Source: Camelus bactrianus (Eukaryota; Chordata; Mammalia; Artiodactyla; Camelidae). Taken from it: a stretch of 64,000 nucleotides of DNA. The stretch spans positions 4,650,001 through 4,714,000 of the forward strand of contig NW_027413959.1 in assembly GCF_048773025.1 (NCBI RefSeq), given 5' to 3'. Of this stretch, positions 43,425 through 54,184 are shown piece after piece. A program made the position numbers and the translations under genes. Within the stretch, counting starts at the first letter, position 1. Each line of letters begins with the position of its first letter. The notes below the pieces were generated by a model, which was not told the DNA's origin, ran no database searches, and was given only the letters and a program-made list of their open reading frames with translations.

Positions 43425-43690
43425 TTAGTCTTAATAACTGATATTTATTTAGTCCTTAATATGTACAAGGCACTGTGATTTATTTACATGTATTAGCTCA
43501 TTTAATTCTGACAACTACTTTACAAGGTAAATACTCTCATCTCCATTTCACAGACAAGAAAATTGAGGGACAGGGAGGTTAAATAACTTGCTGTAGTTCA
43601 TGAAGCAGGTTGTCAGGCACGTGCAGGGGCCTTATCTGGACTGAAACTTGGTCTTTTTGACTCAAAAGCCTGTTATCTTAACCACTGCCT
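43425..43690 (-). repeat. Full-length MIR SINE (antisense)
   Basis: Nearly the complete antisense element, from 'gatatttatttagtccttaa' through 'gtattagctcatttaattct', 'ccatttcacagacaagaaaa' and 'gggaggttaaataacttgct' to 'gcctgttatcttaaccactg'. It is the best preserved MIR in the window. Confidence 0.9.
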
Positions 43691-43719
43691 TATATTGCCT
43701 TGCATTCTTATTCTTCCAG

Positions 43720-44112
43720 ATGACTTTTAGAAACAGGTTCCTCAAAAAAATTCCTGGTGAAATTTTAGTTGGGATGACATTCAATGCATGGATTAGCACA
43801 TGGGGAATTCATATCTTTACACTGTAGAGTCTTCCTATCTGAAAGCAAGCTACCGTTCTCCATTAATTCAAATATATTTTTACCTCCTTTGTAGAGCTTT
43901 ATAGATTTATTCATGGGATTATTTAAAATGACAATTCCAAGGATTTACTTAAGGTTGTCCTTTGTGTTTTTTAACTTTATGCTGCTAGTATGATAGGATT
44001 TTTTCTTCCATTATATGATCTAAATGGTTATTATTTGTATATGGAAAAGCTTTGGTACATTACTTTTATAGTTTTCCATTTTACTGAATTTTCTCTAAGA
44101 GTTTTTGAATCT
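43720..44112 (-). mobile_element. Old L1 ORF2 fragment (antisense)
   Basis: 'gggatgacattcaatgcatg', 'tcatatctttacactgtaga', 'gagctttatagatttattca' and 'atatggaaaagctttggtac' correspond to antisense L1M ORF2. Confidence 0.6.
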
Positions 44113-44114
44113 GT

Positions 44115-44560
44115 TCCCGCATATCCATCACAAGATCACCATCCTCTCTCACCTGGATGACTAAATAATAATCTAACTGTCCTCCTTGCCTCCTAGCTTG
44201 CCCACCTAAAATCCACCCTGTTGCCATGGTGAGCTTTCAGAAGTACAAATCTCATATCCCTGGGTTTAAACCTTTAGGTGGATCCATCCCCGCTGCCTTC
44301 AGGAGACATTTGTGCCCCCTCACAAGGTATTCAAGTCTCCTTGAGCCTTGCTACTCATTCACGTAGACCCAACATTCCAGCCAGACCCAGCACTCACATT
44401 TCTCATAACGCAGGGTGAACACCCATGCCTTAGCGTGTCCCGCACCCTGCAGGTGCTACCCCTCCTCCCTCCACTCAGCTCTTCTCCGAACTTTACTGGC
44501 TACACCAGGTGGGTTCTCCGTGTCTTTGTCCCTGTCTTCACCTGGCACCGTTTATACACT
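44115..44560 (+). mobile_element. L2 LINE fragment (sense)
   Basis: 'taatctaactgtcctccttg', 'aaatccaccctgttgccatg', 'gtgagctttcagaagtacaa' and 'cttactgg'-type blocks match L2 sense sequence upstream of the 3' end. The last 150 bp are weak. Confidence 0.52.
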
Positions 44561-44604
44561 CCAGTATGGCAATTACCATGGAGGCTTGTTGTTAATTCTC
44601 CACA

Positions 44605-44822
44605 CGGATTAATGGTTAAGATGGACGTCAGAACCAGACAGACCTAGGTTCACACCTGGTGCAACTGCTTGCTATTTATGTGACCTTGGGAAGGACACAC
44701 GACCCCGTGTGGATACGAATGAACACTCCACAGAGCAGTTGTGAGGATTACTCAGGACAGCGTGTGCAAAGTGCGTAGCCCCACGCCAGGCACGCAGGAG
44801 GTATTCCGCACCTTTTCAAAGT
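44605..44822 (+). repeat. Near-full-length MIR SINE (sense)
   Basis: 'ttaatggttaagatggacgt', 'agacctaggttcacacctgg', 'ttatgtgaccttgggaagga', 'gcagttgtgaggattactca' and 'acgccaggcacgcaggaggt' in order. Confidence 0.8.
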
Positions 44823-45739
44823 GACAGTGTGGACGATGAGAAAAGGGTGGACTAACCAGATGGTGTGGGCTTCAGCGACAAGGGAGCTGCGAAGCAGGGT
44901 TCAGGGAAGCTCCACTTGGGAGCCGGGAGAGGGATAACTTATCTTTCTGCCCGGATGGATGAGGGCTGTGGGAAAATGAGCAGCCTCCACTAGGGGGTTG
45001 CTAGACAATGACATTTTTAGAGCTTGGAGTTTAAGTTAAGGCAAAAAAAGCTACAGAGGGAATGTTTACGGCTTCTACTGGGAGTTGCTTTTGATGCTGA
45101 TGTTGTACCTGGGAACCGTCATTCCTCCTATGCCAGCACCAAGTTGGCCCAAAAGACTGAAGTAAAAATGGAATCGATGGTGGTGAGTCGCGGGAGGGAG
45201 GCCAGATGGCCAGCCACCGCACATGCCAGTCAAGGCTGGAGTGACAAAAGTCTTATTTCACTAGCTTCTCAGAGTTCTTTGAACCATGCAGAGGCCTGAA
45301 ACTGCCTAAGGACTCCTTCTGAGTCAAGTATAGGAAATGGACCCCAAAGCCTTGCCTAACGGTACAATTTCCCTCCAGCCCTCTATCTGATAACCTAGTT
45401 TCCAACCCCAGTAACCGAACCCCTCTAGTTACTTTGAACCACTTCTCCGGGAAGAATCTGTTTGGCTTTGGTCATTTGGCAGCTGGCATGAGGAGAGGGT
45501 GGGGAAAGGGCTCCTCTCTCTTCTGTTACGGTCTGTGGCCCTCCCCGATGTACCCTTTGCCTCCATGTATCTTCTTGGGAGGGCCTTTCTGCGGGTATGG
45601 CTGGTATCTTAATTTTTGTGGAATATATACCCTGAAGCTGTGATGTCTAGAACCAGGGCAGGCCTGGATTGGGGTGTTGACCATTTTCTGGCTAATGGTT
45701 TCCCTTTTATTTGTGTAGCTTGAATCTCTGCTCTGGTAA
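44823..45739. other. Unassigned sequence, nothing recognised
   Basis: About 0.9 kb with no match I can name. A 91-codon plus frame (45024-45299) contains GTGAGT at 45183, but no acceptor or family supports an exon. It could contain a lineage-specific LTR, which I cannot test here. Confidence 0.3.
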
Positions 45740-45838
45740 GGGAAGACAAGAGGGGGAGAGAAAGAAAGAGGGAGAGGGAGAGAGAGAGAGAGAAAGAGAA
45801 AGAGAAAGAGAAAGAGAAGGGGAGGGAGGGAGAGGTGA
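45740..45838. repeat. GA-rich simple repeat
   Basis: An imperfect (GA)n/(GAAA)n/(GGGA)n purine run. It produces the artefactual serine/leucine/phenylalanine-rich 106-codon minus-strand frame over 45609-45929. Confidence 0.93.
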
Positions 45839-45889
45839 AAAGAAACAATTTACTGTTTTTTTTTAAGAGATCAGCCAGTGAAAATATAG

Positions 45890-46012
45890 ATGATGGAGAC
45901 AGATCTAGGTATAGGCCCAGCTTCACCACTTTTGAGGTCTGTGATGTGGGCCTGGTTATTTAATCTCTCTGAGCTTCAGTTCCTTCATCTTCATTAATTG
46001 GATGCTTATTTT
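45890..46012 (+). repeat. MIR SINE fragment (sense)
   Basis: 'cccagcttcaccacttttga', 'gtggccctgg'-like sequence, then 'taatctctctgagcttcagt' and 'tccttcatcttcat'. Confidence 0.6.
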
Positions 46013-46035
46013 ATTCAAACAGATATTTTCTCTTT

Positions 46036-46165
46036 GTTATCCCCGTTACTTATCTATTTATTTTTCTTAGTGGAGTTACTGGGGATTGAACCCAGGACCT
46101 TATGCACGCCAAACACACGCTCTACCACTGAGCTCTATTCTCCACCCCCCGTTATCCCAGTTATT
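46036..46165 (-). repeat. Vic-1 type SINE (antisense) with target-site duplication
   Basis: Reverse-complement Vic-1 at 46051-46150: a T-rich/TTTA tail, then 'ggggattgaacccaggacct' (B-box region), 'tatgcacgccaaacacacgc', 'tctaccactgagctctattc' (A-box region) and 'tccacccccc'. Flanks 'gttatccccgttact' (46036-46050) and 'gttatcccagttatt' (46151-46165) match at 13 of 15 positions. Confidence 0.93.
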
Positions 46166-47089
46166 AATTCAATGATGAACCGCCTTGAGGGATGGAAACG
46201 AAAGCTGTACAGTGGTTTGACTTGTTGTATCTCATCATCAGCTGTCAGGATGATATACTACATATGGAGAATACCTAGAATTCTTTATCATCAAAATATG
46301 AATCATCACAGGGAGCAGGTAGTGCCTGCAGGTCCTGAAGCAGTCGCTATCTATTTTTAGTCCCTACATTAAAGGTTTTTCTTTCCCTCTCTTTTGTATG
46401 CATATATGTGATGAGTGGGGTTGTTGAAGGAACTGAGCTTGAGGATGGAAATGGGCTAAATCTCTTCCCTCTTTGTCATTTAAGAAAATGATTCAACTTT
46501 CCATTTTGGGAGTATCTAAGGGTCACCTTTAGCCAATTATGGCTCATTTTCTGTTTTTGTGTTATATTCTCAGACTTGAAAACCTATACAAAAGGGATCT
46601 CTTCTGTATGTTTTCTTCATGGTGGAAGTGACTAAAACTCACTAAACATAGAAGATCTTTGTGAGAGTGTCACTTAAAATTGGAAAAAGAAGTCTTTTAT
46701 AGAAAAACTCTTATAGGTAATAGTAATTCACTCCCTTCTAATAATGCCAGGAGGGTGAAACAATTATTTCAGATATTTAAAAAAATAGATGGGCTTAATT
46801 TTTTACATCCTGAATTGTTAACAAAAGAACAAAACTAGATATATTGCAGGAGGCAGACATGCACATGCACCTGGGACCAATTAAATATTTTTCCTTCATC
46901 TTAATCAGAACACTGGGGCTTTTCTCTTTCATAGTGGACTTACATTCCCCAAATTTGAGATTTTTAGATGCTATTTTTAACCAACCATTTTCACTGGGTT
47001 TATTTGAATCAGATTTAAATTTATTTGAGTCAAGTAAGAGACTCGATCTAATGGTAGTAGTAATGCCTCACGTTTGGATTGATTTTACA
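46166..47089. other. Unique AT-rich sequence
   Basis: No repeat or gene is recognised. An 87-codon plus frame at 46844-47107 has no splice support. Confidence 0.4.
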
Positions 47090-47315
47090 AATTTCAGATG
47101 GCTCTAGTGCGTTATTTTATTGATCCTCACGGCAGATAACAGATAACAGTCTTGTAAGATAAGCCGGCCAGGCAGTATTATCTTCCCATTTTACAGGTGA
47201 GGAAACTGAATTTTACACAGTTCGGGATCACACATTAGCAACAGAGTCAGACTCAAACCCAGGTGGTCTGACTGCCTAACCCACTGCTCTTCCAAGTTCA
47301 CTACCACCTACTACT
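47090..47315 (-). repeat. MIR SINE (antisense)
   Basis: 'ttcccattttacaggtgagg', 'aaactgaattttacacagtt', 'gactcaaacccaggtggtct' and 'gactgcctaacccactgctc' in order. The left part contains a local duplication ('cagataacagataacagtc'). Confidence 0.78.
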
Positions 47316-47366
47316 TGATCATTCTTTGTTTCCTTTCTACTCCTTTGAAATGGCCTGAAGAACTGT

Positions 47367-48535
47367 ACTAGTTTCTCATAGCTGCTGTAACGAAGTGTCA
47401 CACACTTGATGGTTTACAACAAAAAAATTTTTTTCTCTCTTAGTTCTGGAAGTTAGAAATCCAAAATCAAGGGTGCAGCAGGGCTGTGCTCCCTCTAAAG
47501 GCTCTAGCGGTGAATACTTCCTTTCTTTGTCCTAGCTTTGGTGATTCCTGGCAATCCTTGGCCTCCCTTGGCTTCTAACTTCATCATTCCAGTCTCTGCC
47601 TCCATTGTCACATGACCTTCTCACTGTGTGTTTCTCTGTCTGTGTCCAGCTCTCTCTCTTCTCATAAGGCCATCAATGATACTGAGTGAGGGCCCACTCT
47701 ACTCCAGTGTGACTTCATCTGTATTAATTACATCTGCAACAATGCTATTGTCAAATAGGATCACTTTCTGAGATACTAGGGGTTAGGACTCCAACTCAAT
47801 CTTTTGGGGAGACAATTTTTTTACATTATTTAAAAAATTTTGTTTTATTGAGTTATAGTCAGTTTACAATGTTGTGTCAATTTCCAGCATAGAGCACAAT
47901 TTTCCAGTTATATATGAACATACATATATTCATTGTCACATTGTTTTTCACCATGAGCTACCACAAGATCTTGTATATATTTCCCTGTGCTATACAGTAT
48001 AATCTTGTTTTTCTATTCTACATATGCCTGTCAGTATCTACAAATTTTGAACTTCCAGTCTATCCCTTCCCATCCCCCTCCCCCCTGGCAACTACAAGTT
48101 TGTATTCTATGTCTATGAGTCTGTTTCTGTTTTGTATTTTATGTTCATTTTTTTTTAGATTCCACATATGAGCAATCTCATATGGTATTTTTCTTTCTTT
48201 TTCTGGCTTATTTCACTTAGAATGACATTCTCCGGAATGTCATCCAAGTTGCTGCAAATGGCGTTATGTTGTCTTTTTTTATGGCCAAATAGTATTCCAT
48301 TGTATAAATATACCACCTCTTTCTTTATCCAATCATCTGTCAATGGATATTTAGGCCGTTTCCATGTCTTGGCTATTGTAAATATTGCTGCTATGAACAT
48401 TGGGGTGCAGGTGTCATTTTGAAGTAGGGTTCCTTCTGGATACATGCCCAGGAGTGGGATTCCTGGGTCATATGGTAAGTCTATTCCTAGTATTTTGAGG
48501 AATCTTGGGGAGACACAATTTAACCCATAACCGAT
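47367..48535 (-). mobile_element. ERVL-MaLR LTR (MLT1-type), antisense fossil split by an L1
   Basis: The LTR part 47367-47818 has 'ctcatagctgctgtaacgaa', 'ttctctcttagttctggaag', 'ctcataaggccatcaatgat' and 'ttttggggagacaattt'. The closing piece, from about 48505 ('ttggggagacacaatttaac', then 'ccata'), lies beyond an inserted L1. It is a solo LTR of the same family as 12240, 18230 and 27917. Confidence 0.8.
47804..48521 (-). mobile_element. L1 3' end (antisense) nested in the MaLR LTR
   Basis: The body (about 47819-48504) has a T-rich left end, then 'gagttatagtcagtttacaa', 'tgttgtgtcaatttccagca', 'ctaccacaagatcttgtata', 'aatagtattccattgtataa', 'ggccgtttccatgtcttggc' and 'tgcccaggagtgggattcct'. 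This is an antisense L1 3' UTR and ORF2 end. Target copies 'ttggggagacaattt' (47804-47818) and 'ttggggagacacaattt' (48505-48521) flank it. Confidence 0.87.
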
Positions 48536-48894
48536 CCCTCCTCTTTGAGGGATACTGAAACCTTTTAGTTCTCAAGGGGAAAGGAGGTTACTAAGGTTGG
48601 ATATTGTTGGGAAATGTCCTCAGGTATTTATTTGTGTGTTTTCATAATGTGGATCTGGAGATCACAAGAGCTGGATGGAGTTGGAGCCATGTTTTGATGT
48701 GATTCTCAGGAGCAGTTGCTTTTGGAGGGTGCTTGGAGAGATTCTGTAGTTAGAGAGGAGTCATCAGGAGGTACTTCCTTCCAATTTCAGCAGGCGTGTA
48801 AGTTTAGCTTTGAGGGATGACCTGGATCAATGCTTTGTAGTGTAAATCTCCATTACATTAGTGGCAACAGGCCTCCAAATAAGTAGTGGGATTC
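48536..48894. other. Unique sequence
   Basis: Nothing recognised. Confidence 0.35.
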
Positions 48895-49560
48895 CATGTA
48901 ATGAACATTTATTGAGTAGTTACTCTGTGCAAGGCCCTTTGCTGTGGTGGACACAGAAAGGAGAAAACCATGGCCCTTACCATCAGGGAATCTAGTCTAG
49001 TTGTTCAGTTAAAAAATACTGGCAACTCCCTGCGTGTCAGGAACTGTAAAGTCACCAGTGATGTAAGGGAGAAGGAGGGGAAGCGAGGGGAAGGGAAAAT
49101 TTCCCAGGAGGTGCTCAATTTCTAGTGGCTGGAAGAAGGCAAGTAGGAAGCCATCTATCATTCAGTAAGTTCAGGGTGTGCGAGGACAGGAGAGGTGCAC
49201 CTAACACAAACTGGGGCCTCAGGCAGGGCCATCACATCGATGTCTGAGGGACATCAGTCCAGAACTCGCATTGTGAGAGTTTCTACTTAGTACAGGTGGC
49301 AGGAGGAGATACCCATGGTGAGTTCACACTAGTCTGCAAATCAGACATCAGTTCCCCTTTCTCTAGGTGTGTGTGGCCTAGTGAATGGCAGATAGGAAGT
49401 CTGAATCTGATTCTGCTGGCAGGAAGGGGGCACAGCACTGATGATACTGTGGAGAGTAGTAACTTCAGAAAAATTGCCCTGGCAGCGATACAAAGGAGAA
49501 TGGAGGGGGTGAGTGTGGAGGCAGGGGAGCCAGTTAGAGGCTTTTTCAAGGGGCTGGGGA
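48895..49560 (-). mobile_element. L2 LINE fragments (antisense)
   Basis: The 3' end is clear at 48895-48985 ('tgaacatttattgagtagtt', 'ggcccttaccatcagggaat'). A later block ('ggagccagttagaggctttt', about 49528) matches further antisense L2. Sequence between them (49000-49460) is weak, so this may be two pieces. Confidence 0.45.
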
Positions 49561-49599
49561 GAGGGGAGTGCCATCATTTCCAGCCAGGCTAGTCGCTTG

Positions 49600-50085
49600 G
49601 TCTTCCCACGCCTGGTCTGGCCCTGCTACAACCCATTTCCCACCCAGCAGCTAAATGTACAGTTAAAAGCATCAGTCAAATCCCACAACTCCCTGCTTAC
49701 TGCCTGTCAGTGGCTTCATCTTGTCCCTTCACATGGCTAACCTTGGAGTTCAAGGGTTCGAAACGGCCCGGCCTCCCTCTTCAAATTCTTCCCATTTCAC
49801 TCTTCCCTTTCACTTTCTGCTCTCCAGCCAAATGGCCTTCTTTTCAGTACTTGAAACACACAAAGCTCTTACCTGCTTTAAAACCTTAGCACTGGCCATT
49901 CCCTCTACTTGGAAAGCTTTCCCCCCAGATCTTATTATTCCTAATCTTCCAGATTTCAGATAAAATGTCATCTCCTTTCGGAGAGGTCTTCACTTGACCG
50001 CCTTCTCTAAAGCAACCTCCGTACTGCCCTGTCTCCTCGTCCTTCATGCTGGACATTGTGGGTTTCCTACCCAGTGTGAGCCCCC
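49600..50085 (+). mobile_element. L2 3' half (sense)
   Basis: 'gctaaatgtacagttaaaag', 'tgtcagtggcttcatcttgt', 'ggccattccctctacttgga', 'aagctttccccccagatctt' and 'aaaatgtcatctcctttcgg' (L2 AAATGTCACCTTCTCAGTGAGG) in order. Confidence 0.65.
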
Positions 50086-50249
50086 CCTTCCTTCTCAACG
50101 GGACGCCGCTTTTGTTCATGTGTTCACCTCTGCCGCCTTCAGCCCCGAGTCTTAATTAAGGGAATGGGGCTGCTTGCTCTGCAGCTCATTGTCTTCCATG
50201 TGCCAGCGACTGGCCGAGGAGAAGGCATGAGAACCAACTCTGGATAATT

Positions 50250-50365
50250 CATCCCTTCACTCAACAGATACGTTCTGCACACTATTCTATGTCCTGGGGA
50301 TACAGCAATGTACAAAACAAAGAAAAATACCTGCCTTCGTCAAGCCTACGTTTTAGTAGGGGGAA
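50250..50365 (-). mobile_element. L2 3' end (antisense)
   Basis: 'cccttcactcaacagatacg', 'tctatgtcctggggatacag', 'caatgtacaaaacaaagaaa' and 'cctacgttttagtaggggg' are the antisense L2 3' terminus. Confidence 0.68.
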
Positions 50366-51378
50366 CAGGCTGTTAGCGCCAAGACCTGGCCCCACAAAAC
50401 AAGCTGTAGGATCCAGTGCTGGGGCACCTCAAGCCAAACACCTAAGTGAGAGGGGACACATCCCCACCCATCAGCAGACAGGCTGCCTAAAGACTTCCTG
50501 AGCCCACAGCCACCTCGAGACACACCCATAGACATAGCCCTGCCCACCAGAGGGTCAGGATCCAGCCCTGCCCACCAGTGGGCAGGCACTGGCCCCTCCC
50601 ACCAGGAAGCCTGCACAAGCCTCTAGAACAGCCTCACCCACTAGAGACCAGACACCAGAGGGAAGAAAACTATAATTCTGCAGCCTGCAGAACAAGTCTG
50701 CAAACGCAGGCCAGACCCTACTTCAGGAACAACTGGCCCCTGGCCCTTGGGTGACAAGAGGGGAGTGCACTGCTGGGACACGTAGGACGTCTCCTACAGA
50801 GGGTCACCTCTCCAAGGTTGAGAAACATAACTAACCTACCACATACATAAAAATACAAGTAGAAATTTAGACAAAATGAGACGGCAGAGAAATATGTTCC
50901 AGACAAAGGAACAAGATAAAATCCCCAAAGAACTAAGTGATATGGAGATAGGCAATCTACCAAAGAAAAAGTTCAGAGTAATGATCATAAAGATGATCAA
51001 AGCACTTGGGAGGAAAATGGATGCATAGAGCAAGAAGTTAGAAGTTTTTAACAAAGAGTTAGAAGATATAATGAACAACCAAACAGAGTTGAAGAATACA
51101 ATAACTGAAATGAGAAATACACTAGAAGGAATCAAGAGTAGAATAAATGAGGCACAAGAACACACGAATAAGCTGGAAGACAGAGTAGTGGAAATCACTT
51201 CTGCAAAACAGAAGAAAAAAAAGAATGGAAAGAACTGAGGACAGTTTAAGAGACCTCTGGGATGACGTCAAGCACACAGATATTTGTACTATGGGGGTCC
51301 TAGAAGGTGAAGGGCGAAAGGGCCTGAGAAAATATTTGAAGAGCTAATAGTGGAAAACTTCCCTAACCTGGATAAGGC
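50366..51378 (+). mobile_element. L1 5' end: 5' UTR and start of ORF1
   Basis: Positions 50366-50875 are GC-rich L1 5'-UTR-like sequence ('cctgcccaccagagggtcag' and related units). An ATG at 50876 opens an ORF1-like product starting MRRQRNMFQTKEQDKIPKEL. A TAG after about 50 codons interrupts it. Downstream, coiled-coil sequence continues (TELKNTITEMRNTLEGIKSR, then 'EAQEHTNKLEDRVVEI') and the RNA-binding-domain approach ('EELIVENFPNL') is reached at about 51370, where similarity stops. ORF2 and the 3' end are absent. The antisense 120-codon frame (50836-51198) is a shadow. Confidence 0.78.
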
Positions 51379-52599
51379 TTGAGTAGGAGTAGAGCCAGAT
51401 TGTGTGGGAATTGCTGCTTTCATAGTCTGAGGGGGGCACTCTTTGCAAAAATACTGCAAAAATGAAAATACAAAATTGTTCATAAAACTGTATATTTCGA
51501 ATTAGAAAATAAGTCACAAGTTAATGACTTTTATAAATCAGACCTCACGAATTCAGCAGAACAACTGCCTGGCAGACAACTGTGTTTTATTCCCCTGGAT
51601 TTGGACTGAATATTCTTTGATCACCTCTTTTAATGACAATGATTATGGAATATTTTCTGTAGAAAGATAAACTAGTCCCTTCCTCAAATGTGATTAACAT
51701 TTTATTTTTTATCATCAGTAATTTAGAAACAATAGTTTCAGCATCACAGCTTGATGTTAGTAACATCAAATCAATTTTTACAATTGTCTAATCTGGGGGA
51801 AACTTCTATCAAGTCTCTTCCATGAAAGAAAAGTTTTCAGGATTTTTTTTGTGCAGAGCTTACTCTGAATTGATCAGATTCATGAACCAATTTGTGGAAT
51901 ATCCTAGTAGTGGCAAATTGAGTTTTATATTTTCCTTGTCAATGTCATCATTTCATGGCAAATCAGAAAGAAATTTTAATTTCAATATTTTCCAATATGT
52001 TTATGTGATTCACTCCTCTTTGTGAAGTGGAATATCAAGCAATCCAAGGCTGTTCTTTGGATGTTTGTAGTTAATGATCATGCTGATGTGTGAGAACTTC
52101 CATTTCAATAGTTTGAATGGAAACCCAAAATTTTACATGTTTAATGGTTGGAAGAGTTTTCCATAGACTAGCTTGTGGCTCTGAATGTTTGAAACTTTGT
52201 TTCTTTTTGAATATCCACATCGTTCTGGGGCTGAGGCTGGGCATGGCAGGACATATAATACTATGAAATGATTTCTGTTCAGCACTTTCATTTCATGATA
52301 CAAGGTAAATCACCAACATGAGCAGTGGGAGTATTCCCAGAAGCCATTCCTACTCTGGAATGGCTAGGGACAAATTAAGTATGTGCTGAGGTAACTGAGA
52401 ACATGTAAAAATATATTACTAGATCCATATTAAATGTATCCACAACTCAACTGTCCCTTAGCTGGATCCCTAACATTCCCATGGCCATTCCAGTGCCACC
52501 TGACATCAGGGGAAGTGTGACAGAAGAGATGCCAAAATAGAAGGAGACAGAGGCCTTAACTGAAAGTGGTTAAAATATCTTATCTTTGCAAATTTTACA
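51379..52599. other. Unassigned AT-rich sequence, nothing recognised
   Basis: 1.2 kb with no repeat I can name and no supported exon. Confidence 0.35.
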
Positions 52600-52975
52600 A
52601 TAACTTATGACCATGTGAACACATTGCTAGGCCCTTCCCAGAGCTTTGGAGGGAGTTGGCACCTATGAAGGACCTTCGTTGTCTTTAGCAGCATAATAAC
52701 AGGGGAAGGGTGTCTCTCGTGCTCTTCCAGACGTGTTCCCATCTTTTGGTGATACTTAGAACTGAGGCGGCATCTTGCACCCAGTCAGAGGATGAAGCCA
52801 ATCTTAAGATGATGGATCCTTGATGGTATTGTTGAGCCATTAATGAACCACCCCTGGATCCTGTCTTACCTCTGGACTTGCTGTTCCATGAGATGATAAA
52901 TTACTTTATTCTTTAAATCATTTTGAGTTGGCGTTTCTACCAGATATAGCTGAAAACATCCTGATTCACTCTGTT
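52600..52975 (+). mobile_element. Possible ERVL-class LTR fossil
   Basis: The right part reads 'ggcggcatcttgcacccagt', 'ggatccttgatggtattgtt', 'gagatgataaattactttat' and 'atcattttgagttggcgttt'. This resembles the 3' part of an old ERVL-type LTR (a 'gataataaat...ttaagccactttgagttgg' pattern). The family is uncertain; no internal region is seen. Confidence 0.35.
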
Positions 52976-53994
52976 TATTTTCCTCTAAGCATTTATTATT
53001 CCCTAAAATTATCTTTTGAGTTTACTTGGGGTTTTTTGGGTTTGTTTTGGTATATCTAAATGTAAGTTACACAAGACTTTATCATGAGTGATGTGGTATC
53101 TACAAAACTCCAAACAGTGCTCAGCTCATGGTGGATGCTCAATGAATATTCGTGGAATTGGATGAATGGATGGAGTGCGGCATTAACAGTGAGTGAGTCT
53201 GGCAATGAATCTTCATTTTCAGTACATTCTACACTCCCAGCTCTGGACCCTCGCAGAAAGGAGCCCATGTTACTGAAGGTGTTCTCCTGGTATTTTGAGA
53301 TTGCTATGCTGAGGCACTGTCATTGTAGATATTTCTCTGCTCCACTCCAACCAACCCATTGGTTTCATCCTGTCAACAAGGCAAGTCTGGGGACTGGATA
53401 TGCAAACCTCAAATTTGCACTGCTTTGTCTTATATGAGTACTAAATTATGGGCTGTCTAACAGTTAAAGAAGCTAGATTTCTTGGTGGCAAAAAGAAACA
53501 AATTTTCTTTGGAAAGTAACTTTTGGCTCTTAAGTGTGCTTTGTTCCTCACATCCCATCTGCCCACCACATTCTGACATTTCTCCAAAGAGAACATCATC
53601 TGTGTTTGCCCTCCTCTTTATTCCCCGAGGTAGCTCCTTTCCAGAGTTATCTAGTATCCCCAGCACTTTCAGAAATATCCTCCAACAGCCCACTCTCCAT
53701 CTTTGGCCAGCTTCATCCTTAATTTCCTACATCAATGATTGCTTTCTAAAAAAGCCTTTTAGTGGCTCCCTGGACTTGGGGGTTAAGGCCACATTTGTTT
53801 CTGCTCAGCTTTAATAAAAGGTTATTTGATTACCTGGAGACAACGACTGGGGTCTGTAGTAGTAGTGCTAGTGATGGCAGCCATTCTATTAGAGGATTAA
53901 CAAGACATAGGACCATTCTGCAAATTAGAGAGTACCACCTAGATCTGGACCCATCTGTCTCTTTCTTCCTTCCTCCCTCCATCTCTACATCCCA
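52976..53994. other. Mostly unique sequence
   Basis: No gene recognised. 53680-53810 ('aaaaagccttttagtggctc') faintly resembles sense L2. Frames of 110-117 codons on the plus strand lack splice support and known domains. Confidence 0.35.
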
Positions 53995-54183
53995 TGTCCG
54001 TTTGTCTGTCTTTCTTTTTCTTTCTTTCTTTCTTTCTTTCTCTCTGTCCCTTCCTTCCTTCCTTCCTTCCTTCCTTCCTTCCTTCCTTCCTTCCTTCCTT
54101 CCTTCCTTCCTTTCTTCCTTCCTTGCTTTCTTTTTTCCTTCCATTCTTCCTTCCTTCTTTCCTCCTTTCCTTCCTTCCTTTCT
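53995..54183. repeat. TTTC/TTCC microsatellite
   Basis: (TTTC)n at about 54008-54042, then a near-perfect (TTCC)n at about 54050-54112, then a degenerate TTCC/TTTC run to 54182. It generates spurious serine/leucine/phenylalanine and arginine/lysine/glutamate frames (up to 192 codons) on both strands. Confidence 0.97.
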
Positions 54184-54184
54184 C

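Noticed and set aside
44990-45640. Possible lineage-specific LTR
   Set aside because: The text has an LTR-like feel, but no terminal dinucleotides, TATA box, polyadenylation signal or target duplication could be paired.
45609-45929. 106-codon minus frame with Ser/Leu/Phe repeats
   Set aside because: Produced by the GA-rich simple repeat.
50836-51198. 120-codon hydrophobic minus-strand frame
   Set aside because: It is the antisense shadow of the L1 ORF1 coiled coil, where lysine/glutamate codons read as Phe/Leu/Ser on the other strand.
53995-54183. CRISPR-like or tandem array
   Set aside because: Units are 4 bp with no spacers; this is a simple microsatellite. No repeat-spacer array exists anywhere in the window.
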